The translations under genes were made by a program, and so were the position numbers. From Endozoicomonas arenosclerae (GTDB lineage Bacteria; Pseudomonadota; Gammaproteobacteria; Pseudomonadales; Endozoicomonadaceae): a stretch of 52,256 nt of DNA. Positions 37,616 to 46,249 of the stretch are shown here, piece by piece. The stretch covers positions 1 to 52,256 of the forward strand of contig NZ_LASA01000057.1 of NCBI RefSeq assembly GCF_001562015.1, read 5' to 3'. Each line of letters opens with the position of its first letter. Position 1 is the first letter of the stretch. A model generated the notes under the pieces. It searched no databases. It was not told the DNA's origin and saw only the letters and a program-made list of their open reading frames with translations.

Positions 37616-39107
37616 ATGATTACCAATACTTTTGCGACAATAATGACGTTTGTCGTGTATTTGGCCATGATGTTGATGATTGGCCTTTGGGCCTGGAAGC
37701 GGACTTCCGATTCCGCTGACTACTTTCTTGGGGGCAGAAGTCTCGGGCCCTGGCCTGCAGCTCTGAGTGCCGGTGCTTCTGATATGAGTGGCTGGCTTGC
37801 TGCTGGGTCTGCCCGGTTATGCCTTTGCTTCGGGTGTTGAAGCTTTCTGGCTGGCAGGTGGTCTGCTGTTGGGCACTTGGCTGAACTGGTTGATATTGGC
37901 CCGTCGTCTTCGTGTTTACAGCCAGACTTCTGGTAATGCTCTGACCCTGCCTGAATTCTTTACCAACCGATTCCGTGACTCTTCAAAAATGTTGCAGGTG
38001 GTTTCCGCTTTCTTCATTTTGCTGTTCTTCCTTTTCTACACAAGCTCTGGTTTGGTAGCAGGCGGCAAACTGTTCGAAACCGTGTTTGGTCTGGATTACA
38101 CCTGGGCGGTCATTATCGGGACTCTCTGTGTCATCTCTTACACGCTGTTTGGTGGTTTCCTGGCGGTATCATGGACCGATCTGGTTCAGGGCTTGCTGAT
38201 GGCGGCAGCTATGGTAATTGTGCCGGTGATTGCTCTGCAGTCTGGTAACTCCGATGCATCTATTTTTGATCAGCTCCGTGCACATAATGAAGAATTGCTG
38301 AATCCGTTCACCAATTCAACCGGTGAAGCTCTGGGCTGGATGGCTATTGTATCCCTGGTGACCTGGGGTCTGGGCTACTTTGGTCAGCCACATATTCTGG
38401 CTCGTTTTGCTGGCATTCGTTCTGAGCAGGACGTACCTACAGCCCGTCGTATAGCGGTGACCTGGAGTGCCATCTCCATGCTGGGAGCCATCATGGTGGG
38501 TCTGATTGGTCTGCTCTACATCAATGAGATGAGCCTTTCCCTGGGCGATGGCGAAACCATTTTCATGGTGCTGGTTAACGCTCTGTTCCATCCAGTGGTA
38601 GCAGGAATTCTGCTGGCGGCTATTCTTGCTGCGATCATGAGTACGGCTGATTCCCAGCTGCTGGTTTCTTCTTCTGCTCTGGCTGAAGACTTTTACAAGG
38701 CAGTGATTCGTAAAGATGCTGATCAGAAAGAAGTCCTGATGGTGGGTCGTCTGGCCGTTGTGGTTATTGCTCTGGTGGCTCTGGCTCTGGCCATGTCTCC
38801 TGACAGTTCTGTTCTTGGTCTGGTATCTTACGCCTGGGCGGGCTTTGGTGCTGCCTTTGGTCCTGCACTGCTTATGAGTCTGTACTGGAAGCGTATGAAC
38901 CGCAACGGTGCTCTGGCAGGAATTATTGTAGGTGGTGTGACAGTGGTTCTCTGGAAGCAGGTATCCGGTGGGATTTTCGATCTTTATGAAATTGTTCCAG
39001 GCATGCTGTCTGCTTTCATTGCGATTACCGTTGTCAGCCTTATGTCGTCTGAACCGGAAGCGGAAATCGTTGAAGAGTTCGATAATGTAGAGAAGGCTCT
39101 GGCCTGA
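37616..39107 (+). pseudogene. putP: Sodium/proline symporter with a one-base frameshift
   Basis: PutP imports proline with sodium. The gene is nearly intact: joined across the shift it gives about 496 residues (E. coli 502) with family motifs YFLGGRSLGPW, LSAGASDMSGWL, then LLGLPGYAF, ILLFFLFYTSSGLVAGGKLFE, GGFLAVSWTDLVQ and LGYFGQPHILARF. Up to 37,798 the frame is that of ATG 37,616; from 37,800 to the stop it is one base further on. One extra G near 37,799 (in CTTGCTGCTGG) explains it and restores the conserved SGWLLLGLPG. It may be a real mutation or a sequencing/assembly error. Twelve or so membrane helices would follow if read through. Confidence 0.85.
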
Positions 39108-39120
39108 TTATGTAGAGTGG

Positions 39121-39150
39121 CTGCCAGTGGTTAGCTGGCAGTCATATTTT
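39121..39150 (+). terminator. Probable terminator after putP
   Basis: CTGCCAG and CTGGCAG form a perfect seven-base stem with a seven-base loop, followed by TCATATTTTC. Confidence 0.7.
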
Positions 39151-39194
39151 CTGAATTTCAGGTGGTGTATCCAATCCGTTTTATGGTTTAAGAC

Positions 39195-39239
39195 TGGTGC
39201 CGATGAGAGGACTTGAACCTCCAACCTTCGCATTACGAA
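39195..39239 (-). tRNA. 3' half of tRNA-Thr (CGT): island attachment site
   Basis: On the - strand the sequence runs from the anticodon loop (TTCGTAA) through a complete T-arm (GGAGGTTCAAGTCCTC) to the acceptor end and encoded CCA. The 5' half of the tRNA is absent on the expected side: from 39,240 on the sequence is unrelated. This is the remnant left at a chromosome/island junction when a tyrosine integrase recombines inside a tRNA; tRNA-Thr(CGT), thrW in E. coli, is a known target. An intact copy would be expected at the far end of the island. Confidence 0.9.
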
Positions 39240-39383
39240 AGGCTATTCGGACGTATATACCATCCATTGCAGTACAACAAAAAACAATGCAAACTGAATC
39301 TAACTCATTGATAAATATGGAGTTAATATTCAATGAGATGTTGCATGGTGTTGTATGGCTATACATGCTGTTGTTTCTAAACA

Positions 39384-39405
39384 AGTGGAAAATTAGTGGA
39401 AAATT
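39384..39405. repeat. Two adjoining 11-base direct repeats near the attachment site
   Basis: AGTGGAAAATT occurs twice in tandem between the tRNA remnant and the integrase start. Such pairs are common as arm-type integrase binding sites, but this use is inferred. Confidence 0.45.
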
Positions 39406-39455
39406 CATCCACGAGGCTAAAAACCTGACCACAGTTGCCTATAGGGTGAAATAGC

Positions 39456-40790
39456 ATGCAAACAATAACAAAAGAAAAGCTCACAAACTCCATTGTTGAT
39501 GACCTGGAAACCACAGGAAAAAAGTATCGTATCTGGGATACCAGGGTGTCAGGCTTCTATCTTCAGGTCAGTCCCAAAGGCGCTAAAACTTATTACGTTC
39601 GTTATACCCTTCCCGAGAAGGTAAGCTGTCAGGATTACAAGCTTGGTCGTCATGGTCATCTGTCTCCTGATTCAGCACGCAAACAGGCGAAAATCAAACT
39701 CGGAGAGGTTGCCAGAGGCGTTGATATTCAGGGTGAGAAACAATCGCTGAGAAAAAAAGCCGAGCAGGAGAAAAACAATACACTCGGAAGCTTCGTTGCC
39801 AACATCTACACAGCCTGGGCATTGAAGAACAAAAAAGGTGGTTTGAAAGACCTCAAGCGATTGAAGAAGGTTTTTGGACATTGGTTTTTATTGCAAATGA
39901 GTGACATCACTGTTCGTCGGGTTAATGAATGGCGTACAGATGAACTTGAGCGTGGTCTGGCTCGCAGTACCCTCAACAGGGAAGTTGGAAACTTAAAGAG
40001 CGTTTTGTCCAAGGCCGTAGAGTTTCATATTCTGGAAGCCTCTCCGCTGCGTGATTTGAAGCTCCTGAAGGTCGATAAAAACAAAAGGGTAAGGTATCTG
40101 TCACAAGATGAAGAATGCCGCCTCAGAGTCGCTATTGATGAATATGAGCAGGGACTGAGAGAAAAGCGTAGTCGGTTCAATAAGTGGCTAATTCAACGTC
40201 ATCGTGACTCTTTGCCAGAGCTGGATCAAGTCTTTGCTGATCATGTGAAACCCATCGTATTAATGGCACTGAATACTGGTCTTCGTAAAGGTGAGCTATT
40301 CAATTTGCAATGGACTCATATTAACTGGGCAAACAATGCCCTGTTTGTTGAAGGTGATGGCAGTAAAAGTGGTCAGACAAGACATGTTCACCTGACAGAA
40401 GAAGCTCGTAACACGTTGAGGATGTGGCGGAAGCAAATACTGGCTTCAGAATCTCGATACGTGTTCCCCAGTCCGGTAAATGGTGGACGTCTGGATAATA
40501 TTGATAGTGCATGGACGACAATCAGAAAGTCAGCAGGTTTGCATCTTCCAGAAGAGCCTGACACTCATTTCCGGTTTCACGACCTTCGTCACAGCTTTGC
40601 CAGTAATGCTGTCATGGCAGGGATTGAGTTGAATAAAGTCCGTGAACTTTTAGGTCACAGTACCATTGACATGACCTTGAAATATGCCCATCTCTCACCA
40701 GAGTCGCAGGCCAGTGCTATTGCCATTCTGGATAAGCATATGAAGGCAAAGCGGGGGGCTGATACAGCTTTGGAGTCAACAGTAGGCTAA
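39456..40790 (+). CDS. Tyrosine-type site-specific recombinase (integrase)
   Basis: A 444-residue integrase of the P4-like/DUF4102 group. The N-terminal domain (about 1-95) has the arm-binding fold (RIWDTRVSGFYLQVSPKG), followed by a core-binding SAM-like domain (about 105-195) and the catalytic domain (about 215-425). Catalytic residues are in place: Arg277 in NTGLRKGEL, Lys304, His375 and Arg378 in HDLRHSF, His401 in LLGHST, and the nucleophile Tyr410 in LKYAHLS. It lies 216 bases from the tRNA-Thr half site, reads away from it, and should catalyse island integration and excision. Confidence 0.96.
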   Translation: MQTITKEKLTNSIVDDLETTGKKYRIWDTRVSGFYLQVSPKGAKTYYVRYTLPEKVSCQDYKLGRHGHLSPDSARKQAKIKLGEVARGVDIQGEKQSLRKKAEQEKNNTLGSFVANIYTAWALKNKKGGLKDLKRLKKVFGHWFLLQMSDITVRRVNEWRTDELERGLARSTLNREVGNLKSVLSKAVEFHILEASPLRDLKLLKVDKNKRVRYLSQDEECRLRVAIDEYEQGLREKRSRFNKWLIQRHRDSLPELDQVFADHVKPIVLMALNTGLRKGELFNLQWTHINWANNALFVEGDGSKSGQTRHVHLTEEARNTLRMWRKQILASESRYVFPSPVNGGRLDNIDSAWTTIRKSAGLHLPEEPDTHFRFHDLRHSFASNAVMAGIELNKVRELLGHSTIDMTLKYAHLSPESQASAIAILDKHMKAKRGADTALESTVG

Positions 40791-40799
40791 TTCATTTTA

Positions 40800-40835
40800 C
40801 CCGGTCTTTTACCTCGAATAAGACCGGGGATTTCA
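40800..40835 (+). terminator. Hairpin after the integrase
   Basis: CCCGGTCTT and AAGACCGGG form a perfect nine-base stem with an 11-base loop, followed by GATTTC. It is ten bases past the stop and probably ends int transcription. Confidence 0.65.
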
Positions 40836-40889
40836 TCTGTGAAACTAACAACATCTCATAAGGTGTGAGGTGTAGGGTAATAATAGATA

Positions 40890-41231
40890 TCACCGATGTT
40901 CGATGATTATATTACTCTCCCTTCGGCCATCGGCTCTTTGGTAATCAGGGTGAGTGGACTCTAAGCAGCGGAATTCCAGCGTAGAACCACCAGCTCCAGC
41001 AAAATTGAGGTTTTCCTTTGAGAATCCCTTTCGTAGCATTACTTTACCTAAGCCCGTGCAGTAAGAAGCTGCTTTTTTTAAAGCCATTGTCATGGCTTTT
41101 GAGCTGCCTCCACAAGCTGGACATGCGGCTGTTGTGACCATGTATGTATCAGGGCCGGTTGGTATCACATCACTTGTCGTCATACATCCTGAAAGGGCGA
41201 GGACTGTCATTATCAGCAAGATTTGTCTCAT
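40890..41231 (-). CDS. Small lipoprotein of unknown function
   Basis: A 113-residue protein with a clear lipoprotein signal (hydrophobic stretch then LALSGC, Cys16 as the lipidated residue). An AAGGA site precedes the ATG. The mature part has two adjacent cysteine pairs (ACPACGGSSKAM and a later SYCTG / FRCLES), perhaps disulfide-bonded in the envelope. No family is recognised. It lies in the island between the integrase and hsdR, with 135 bases of AT-rich sequence separating it from the hsdR stop. Confidence 0.8.
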   Translation of the reverse strand: MRQILLIMTVLALSGCMTTSDVIPTGPDTYMVTTAACPACGGSSKAMTMALKKAASYCTGLGKVMLRKGFSKENLNFAGAGGSTLEFRCLESTHPDYQRADGRRESNIIIEHR

Positions 41232-41366
41232 GAGTCCATCCTTGGATCTTGGGTTTCTGATGATTTAATCAGCACTATCGACACTTGGGTTCATATTATT
41301 TTGATTGACCCGCATCTCGTCTTATAAAAGTTAGAATAGCTGAAAACAGTACATAAAAAAGGTATT

Positions 41367-44300
41367 CTAATCACCAACCATTTGCCGCAAACTCTGTTGC
41401 ATAGCCGCCTTAAAGGCTGGGTCAGTCGCCAGCAGCTTATACAGTTCCATTTCCGTCCGACGGTTCTTCAACATAACTTCTTCAAAAATTTTGTCGAACG
41501 CCAGGTCTCGGTTATAGGTATCCTGGTTATCTTTATATTTTTTCTGGAAGTCAGGGTGTGAAGTAATGCGGTCCGCAATGTTCAGAAACTTCATGCGTTG
41601 TTCTTCAGGCGTTGCACTCCAACCCTGAAAATAACGCTCGTTGAACACACGCAGAATTTCGTCCAGCGGGTCGGTTTCCTCCTCGCCACCATGAGCAGCA
41701 CGAGGGTTAGGGTTCTGCGGGTCAAGTTCCGTTTCGCTGTCATCAAGGTCAATTGTATGCCCCAACTTGGTTCGCTCCAAGCCATAGGACGACAGGTCAA
41801 CAGAGTTAAGCAGGTCATCCAGTTGGTCTGAATCCGGGTCTTTAATGATCAGCTTCGGAATGAGGAATTTCAGGAACCAGAAAAGTTTTTCCCAATCCAC
41901 GACCTCATAGGGCATGATCGCCGCCATCTGTCCGTAGATTTTAACGAACTGCTTGGCCTTCACCTTGAAGTCGGCCTTATCAGCGTCTTCCAGTTCCAGC
42001 TCGGTGTTAAAACGCTCTGCTGCCACATCAATAATCGGACTGAGTTTCTGTGCATCAGCACCATCCCAGTAAAGCTCATTGAACTGGTTTACCTCATGCC
42101 ATTCGTACACCCCGGCTTCATCCAGTACGTCCTTCAGCTCATGCAGCACATTCACATCTGTAGCGTCAGACAAAGTAGTAGAAGTGTAGAAGTCATCAAA
42201 AGCATTCTTGATGTCGTCTACTGAGTTAAAGAAATCCAGCACAAACAAGTCTTCGGTTTTCTTGGCCAGCTTCGGTGCAGCACGGTTAAGCCGTGACAGT
42301 GCCTGCACTGCCAGAACACCCTGTAATTTCTTGTCTACATACATTGCCGCCAGTTTCGGCTGGTCAAAGCCTGTCAGGTATTTATTGGCAACCACTAACA
42401 GGCGATATTCATCCTCGTCAAAATAATCACGGGTATCATTCTCCGGGAAACCATTAATATCCTGCTCGGTATATTCAATGCCATCCACTTCTTTGGTACC
42501 GGAGAAAGCAATTACGGCTTTAAACGGGTTGCCACGTTCTGTCAGCAATCGCCCAATGGCCTGATAGTAACGAATCGCCGTTTCAATGTTCTGGGTAATC
42601 ACCATACCCTTGGCTTTACCTTTCAGCTTCTTGCTGTTGACCACCTTGGGAATAAAATGGTCAAGAATCACTTCGGCCTTAACGTCGATGGTTTGCTGAT
42701 GCCGCTCAACATAGGCTCTTAGCTTTTTCTGGGCCTTGGTGGTATTAAACAGCGGGTTGTCTTCAATGGACTTCTGAATCTCGTAATAGCTCTTGTACGT
42801 GGTGTAATTTGCTAATACATCCAGAATGAAGCCTTCTTCAATTGCCTGCTTCATGGAGTACAGGTGAAAAGGCTTAAAGCTGCCATCGCCCTGCTGCGAG
42901 CCAAACTTTTCCAGCGTAGTATTCTTGGGAGTTGCCGTGAATGCAAAGTACGACGCATTACCACGCATTTTACGAGACTGCATGGCATGGATGATTTTAT
43001 CCTGAGCATCCATTTCGTCAGTACTGTTTTGTTCATTAAGAGGAGCATCAGCCTTACCCATCGCCCGGTTCATATTGTCATGGGCTGAACCACTCTGGGA
43101 ACTGTGCGCCTCGTCAATTATTACCGCAAAGCGTTTGTCGCTCAGGTCACTGATACCATCAATGATGAACGGGAATTTCTGAATGGTGGTAATAATAATT
43201 TTCTTGCCTTGCTCCAGTGCGCTTTTTAGTTCAGAGGATTTAAAGGCTGGAGCAATAATGTTTTTAACTTCAGAAAATTCCTTGATATTCTCCCGTAACT
43301 GTTTATCCAGCAGGCGACGGTCTGTCACCACAATCACTGAATCAAACAGAGGCTTCTCAAGGCTTTTAGCCCCAGGTACCTCGGCACTGACCGGATAGGT
43401 TTCAATAAGCTGGTAAGCCGCCCAGGTAATCGAGTTGGATTTGCCAGAACCCGCTGAATGTTGAATCAGGTAGGTTTGCCCTACACCCTTTTCACTGACA
43501 TCCGCCACCAGCTTACGAACCACGTCCATCTGGTGGTAACGGGGAAAGAACAGGGTACGTTTGTTCAGGGCATCTTTCTTTGCACCGTCCAGCCGTATGA
43601 AATGCTGGATGATATTGGCAATGCTCAGCTTGCTGAATACTTCTTCCCACAGGTAAGCGGTTTTATGCCCCTGCGGATTAGGTGGGTTGCCTGCACCAAA
43701 ATCATGCCCCTTGTTAAACGGCAGGAAAAAGGTGCTTTTCCCCGTCAGTTTGGTGGTCATATACACTTCATCGGTGTCCACCGCCATATGCACCAGACAG
43801 CGACCAAACTGCAATAATGGCTGAGTGTTGTCCCGGTCATTTCGGTATTGTTTCTGACCATGATAACGGGCTGTCTGCCCGGTCCACGGGTTTTTCAGTT
43901 CTAGCGTGGCGAATGGCAGACCATTGATAAACAACACCATGTCGATTTCTTGCAGGGTGTTCGCCAGCGAATAACGAATCTGCCGTGTACTGCTGAACAC
44001 ATTCGCCGCAAACCGTTCTTTAACCTTTTCAGAACTGCTGGCCAGTGGTGCAGGGTACATCAGGGTCAAATGGGCGTTATCCACACTTAAACCTTTTTTC
44101 AACAGGTACAACAGACCATACTTTTTCACCAGCCTGTCGTAGCGTTCCAGCACCTTGCGCTGCCAGTCTGCACCCGTCTTCTGGAGCTTTTCCAGTTCGT
44201 CTTTCTGAGTGGCTTCCAGAAATGTCCAGAACTGTTTGTTATCCAGTGCGTACCGTGCGTTAAAGTCCTGTGGATAACCCAATGTGTAACCATGATGCTG

Positions 44301-44411
44301 ACTAAAGGGCAAGTCGCCATCGGCTATCCTGTTCTGATCTTCAAGACAGGTGCCGGTAAGTTGTTTTTCGATAGCGGCTTCAAGTGCCTGTTCGTTCGTC
44401 TGGCTGACCAT
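41367..44411 (-). CDS. hsdR: Type I restriction enzyme subunit R (endonuclease/translocase)
   Basis: HsdR gives the type I enzyme its ATP-driven DNA translocation and cleavage. The 1014-residue product has an N-terminal PD-(D/E)XK nuclease (Asp157 in EIDMVLF, Glu171 and Lys173 in LELKNP), Walker A GSGKS at 321-325, the DEAH box at 433-436, SF2 motif III FAFTATP, and motif VI region QALSRLNRA, then a C-terminal helical domain. This is a full-length subunit with no break. It sits on the - strand, separated from hsdS by two unknown genes and by the higBA pair which is on the other strand; the ATG is within 48 bases of higB, so the two genes share a short divergent promoter region. Confidence 0.95.
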   Translation of the reverse strand: MVSQTNEQALEAAIEKQLTGTCLEDQNRIADGDLPFSQHHGYTLGYPQDFNARYALDNKQFWTFLEATQKDELEKLQKTGADWQRKVLERYDRLVKKYGLLYLLKKGLSVDNAHLTLMYPAPLASSSEKVKERFAANVFSSTRQIRYSLANTLQEIDMVLFINGLPFATLELKNPWTGQTARYHGQKQYRNDRDNTQPLLQFGRCLVHMAVDTDEVYMTTKLTGKSTFFLPFNKGHDFGAGNPPNPQGHKTAYLWEEVFSKLSIANIIQHFIRLDGAKKDALNKRTLFFPRYHQMDVVRKLVADVSEKGVGQTYLIQHSAGSGKSNSITWAAYQLIETYPVSAEVPGAKSLEKPLFDSVIVVTDRRLLDKQLRENIKEFSEVKNIIAPAFKSSELKSALEQGKKIIITTIQKFPFIIDGISDLSDKRFAVIIDEAHSSQSGSAHDNMNRAMGKADAPLNEQNSTDEMDAQDKIIHAMQSRKMRGNASYFAFTATPKNTTLEKFGSQQGDGSFKPFHLYSMKQAIEEGFILDVLANYTTYKSYYEIQKSIEDNPLFNTTKAQKKLRAYVERHQQTIDVKAEVILDHFIPKVVNSKKLKGKAKGMVITQNIETAIRYYQAIGRLLTERGNPFKAVIAFSGTKEVDGIEYTEQDINGFPENDTRDYFDEDEYRLLVVANKYLTGFDQPKLAAMYVDKKLQGVLAVQALSRLNRAAPKLAKKTEDLFVLDFFNSVDDIKNAFDDFYTSTTLSDATDVNVLHELKDVLDEAGVYEWHEVNQFNELYWDGADAQKLSPIIDVAAERFNTELELEDADKADFKVKAKQFVKIYGQMAAIMPYEVVDWEKLFWFLKFLIPKLIIKDPDSDQLDDLLNSVDLSSYGLERTKLGHTIDLDDSETELDPQNPNPRAAHGGEEETDPLDEILRVFNERYFQGWSATPEEQRMKFLNIADRITSHPDFQKKYKDNQDTYNRDLAFDKIFEEVMLKNRRTEMELYKLLATDPAFKAAMQQSLRQMVGD

Positions 44412-44424
44412 GATGATTACTCAA

Positions 44425-44452
44425 TTGACAATGGAACCTTTGGGGTTACACT
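44425..44452 (+). promoter_or_regulatory. higBA promoter, possibly giving a leaderless mRNA
   Basis: A perfect TTGACA (44,425-44,430), 16 bases, then TACACT (44,447-44,452). The start point predicted seven bases on falls on or next to the higB ATG at 44,459, and no good ribosome site precedes that ATG. Confidence 0.55.
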
Positions 44453-44458
44453 TTTACT

Positions 44459-44737
44459 ATGATTTTAAGCTTTCTGCACAAGGGGCTGGAACGGTTCTAT
44501 CGTACAGGTAAAACCTCTGGAATTCAGGCGCAACATGCCAAAAAATTGCAGCGTATTTTGTTCACCCTGAGCAGAGTCAAATCACCTTCAGAAATGGATG
44601 TGCCCAGTTATCGCCTTCATCCCCTGAAAGGAGAACGCAAAGGTATCTGGTCTGTTACCGTCAGTGGCAACTGGCGTGTGACTTTCCGCTTTAACGATGA
44701 AAATGTTGAAATCGTGAACTACGAGGACTACCACTGA
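44459..44737 (+). CDS. higB: Toxin of a HigB/RelE-type toxin-antitoxin system
   Basis: A 92-residue RelE/ParE-fold ribosome-dependent mRNA endoribonuclease. Family features: start [22 protein letters not shown], the [15 protein letters not shown] helix, [24 protein letters not shown] and the C-terminal [10 protein letters not shown] with the typical terminal His. The toxin gene precedes the antitoxin, as is usual for higBA, and the stop shares an A with the higA start (ATGA overlap). The pair is on the + strand within a - strand restriction locus. Confidence 0.94.
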   Translation: MILSFLHKGLERFYRTGKTSGIQAQHAKKLQRILFTLSRVKSPSEMDVPSYRLHPLKGERKGIWSVTVSGNWRVTFRFNDENVEIVNYEDYH

Positions 44738-45027
44738 TGGAAATGTATAACCCACCACACCCTGGCGAAATACTCGGGGAAGACATACTCAAGCCTCTAG
44801 GGCTTAGCATTACTGAAGCCGCCAGTCACCTGAAGGTCAGCCGTAAAACCCTGTCTAAAATTGTCAATGGTCGTGGCGTTATTACTGCAGACATGGCTCT
44901 TCGGTTGGAAAAAGTGTTTCGTAACCCCTCTGCCAGTACCTGGCTGGCTATGCAAAATGACCACGACCTCTGGCACCTGAAGCAGGGTGAGCTGGATGTC
45001 ACCCCTTATCAGCCGGATGCCGCATGA
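44737..45027 (+). CDS. higA: HigA-family antitoxin
   Basis: A 96-residue helix-turn-helix antitoxin that neutralises HigB and represses the pair's promoter. It begins with the family pattern [18 protein letters not shown], then the HTH segment [23 protein letters not shown] and ALRLEKVF. Translation is coupled to higB by a four-base overlap, with GAGG upstream inside higB. It ends eight bases before the stop of the converging unknown gene. Confidence 0.95.
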   Translation: MEMYNPPHPGEILGEDILKPLGLSITEAASHLKVSRKTLSKIVNGRGVITADMALRLEKVFRNPSASTWLAMQNDHDLWHLKQGELDVTPYQPDAA

Positions 45028-45035
45028 CCCTGGCC

Positions 45036-46193
45036 TTATGCCCAGCTTTGATTCCCTGAACCTAAGGTGCTACCCACCCCTTTCCAAAGATTACGACCAT
45101 AGCCACCCAATTTACTCCGAACATCATTGGCAATCACCAAACCTGCTGCCCCAAAAGCGACGGCAGTTGTTGGATCACCTGCTCCCAGAACCGAATGAAA
45201 GCTTTTCTCAAGCGAAGTTTGACTGATCAGACCTGCCACAAAACCACCACTCACGATCCCCTTGGCGGCTATCAGCCCAGCCTCTTTCAAGGCTGCTCGC
45301 TGATTATCAGGGTTTTTCAAATCATAAGGGCTGTGATTGATGCCCATCAGATTGAACCCCACTTTTTTGCACAATGACTCCAGCTGCTCTTTACGAGTGC
45401 CTTTTCCCCTGGGATTGGAAAAATACACATTCTGGTACTGCTGACTTTCTTCATGGGCCATCATGCTCTGGTATTGAGGGTTGGCCGACAGCTTTTTCAT
45501 GGCGTTTACAAAAGTACCAGCCCCCTCTCCATGCACCAGCCAGTTTACCCGTGCATCTTTAGCCATAGCCTGTTGCAGAAGCGCCAGCATAATACTGGCG
45601 TGCTTGTCCGATGAATGCTGATCTTTCTGCCAGAAGAGCGAGTAATGATTATTGTGTTTGTTTATGTCCCGCTCAATCAACCGGTAAGCATTGCGGATAT
45701 GCTCAATCAACTTTCTTCCAGCAGCTTCTTTGGTTTCAAACTGGCCGCCTACCGCCGCATAGTGATTATTGTTCCAGGTGTGATCCAGCTCCAGGTGCTG
45801 TCTGAACTCATTATTCGTTTTCCACTTTTCATGTTTTTGGTCATAATCAACCCGGTAGACTCCAGCATTCTGATTACCCGAAGGTGCAATACTGGCATCA
45901 ATCTCCAACAGGTAGATGCCGACATCACCGTTGGAGTCAATGGTGTAGTGCAGACTGCCACCTTCGAGATCAAGTGATTTACTCTCGCCATTACGTGCTC
46001 CTGCCATTGAGCAGAGTTGATAGGCAGTGCGAACAATAATTGTCTTGTAATAATTGCCGGTATGAGTCCGTTTCAGCTCTACCCATAATGGGTAATGCTG
46101 CTTGAGCACATAGACATTGCGATTAACGTTGGCACTTTCACCTTTCCGGATAATTAAGTGCCATGTTCGATTCAGCTGGCTGATGCTGGTCAT
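45036..46193 (-). CDS. Unknown protein in the restriction locus, hydrophobic C-terminus (gene Y)
   Basis: A 385-residue protein I cannot place in a family. The N-terminal 150 residues look beta-rich (LWVELKRTHTGNYYKTIIVR). The middle has a VNWLVHGEGAGTFVNAM segment at about 230, which resembles the nucleophile elbow of alpha/beta hydrolases (GxSxG) but with Glu in place of Ser; whether it is catalytic is unclear. The last 100 residues contain glycine/alanine-rich hydrophobic stretches (GIVSGGFVAGLIS, TTAVAFGAAGLVIAND) that could insert in a membrane. It follows gene X by 56 bases on the same strand, so the two form a pair. A membrane-acting effector is possible; defence role likewise only from location. 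Confidence 0.75.
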   Translation of the reverse strand: MTSISQLNRTWHLIIRKGESANVNRNVYVLKQHYPLWVELKRTHTGNYYKTIIVRTAYQLCSMAGARNGESKSLDLEGGSLHYTIDSNGDVGIYLLEIDASIAPSGNQNAGVYRVDYDQKHEKWKTNNEFRQHLELDHTWNNNHYAAVGGQFETKEAAGRKLIEHIRNAYRLIERDINKHNNHYSLFWQKDQHSSDKHASIMLALLQQAMAKDARVNWLVHGEGAGTFVNAMKKLSANPQYQSMMAHEESQQYQNVYFSNPRGKGTRKEQLESLCKKVGFNLMGINHSPYDLKNPDNQRAALKEAGLIAAKGIVSGGFVAGLISQTSLEKSFHSVLGAGDPTTAVAFGAAGLVIANDVRSKLGGYGRNLWKGVGSTLGSGNQSWA

Positions 46194-46249
46194 AACAAAT
46201 CCCTTGTCGTTTTATTCTCTTATGGCCCTATTGACGATGAGTGTGCCAA

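Noticed and set aside
37790-37805. Programmed +1 frameshift in putP
   Set aside because: No slippery stop signal such as CTTTGA and no family precedent for PutP; mutation or sequence error is preferred.
39197-39454. 85-codon frame starting in the tRNA-Thr remnant
   Set aside because: The MPMRGLEPPTFALR-like start is the well known artefact of reading a tRNA antisense.
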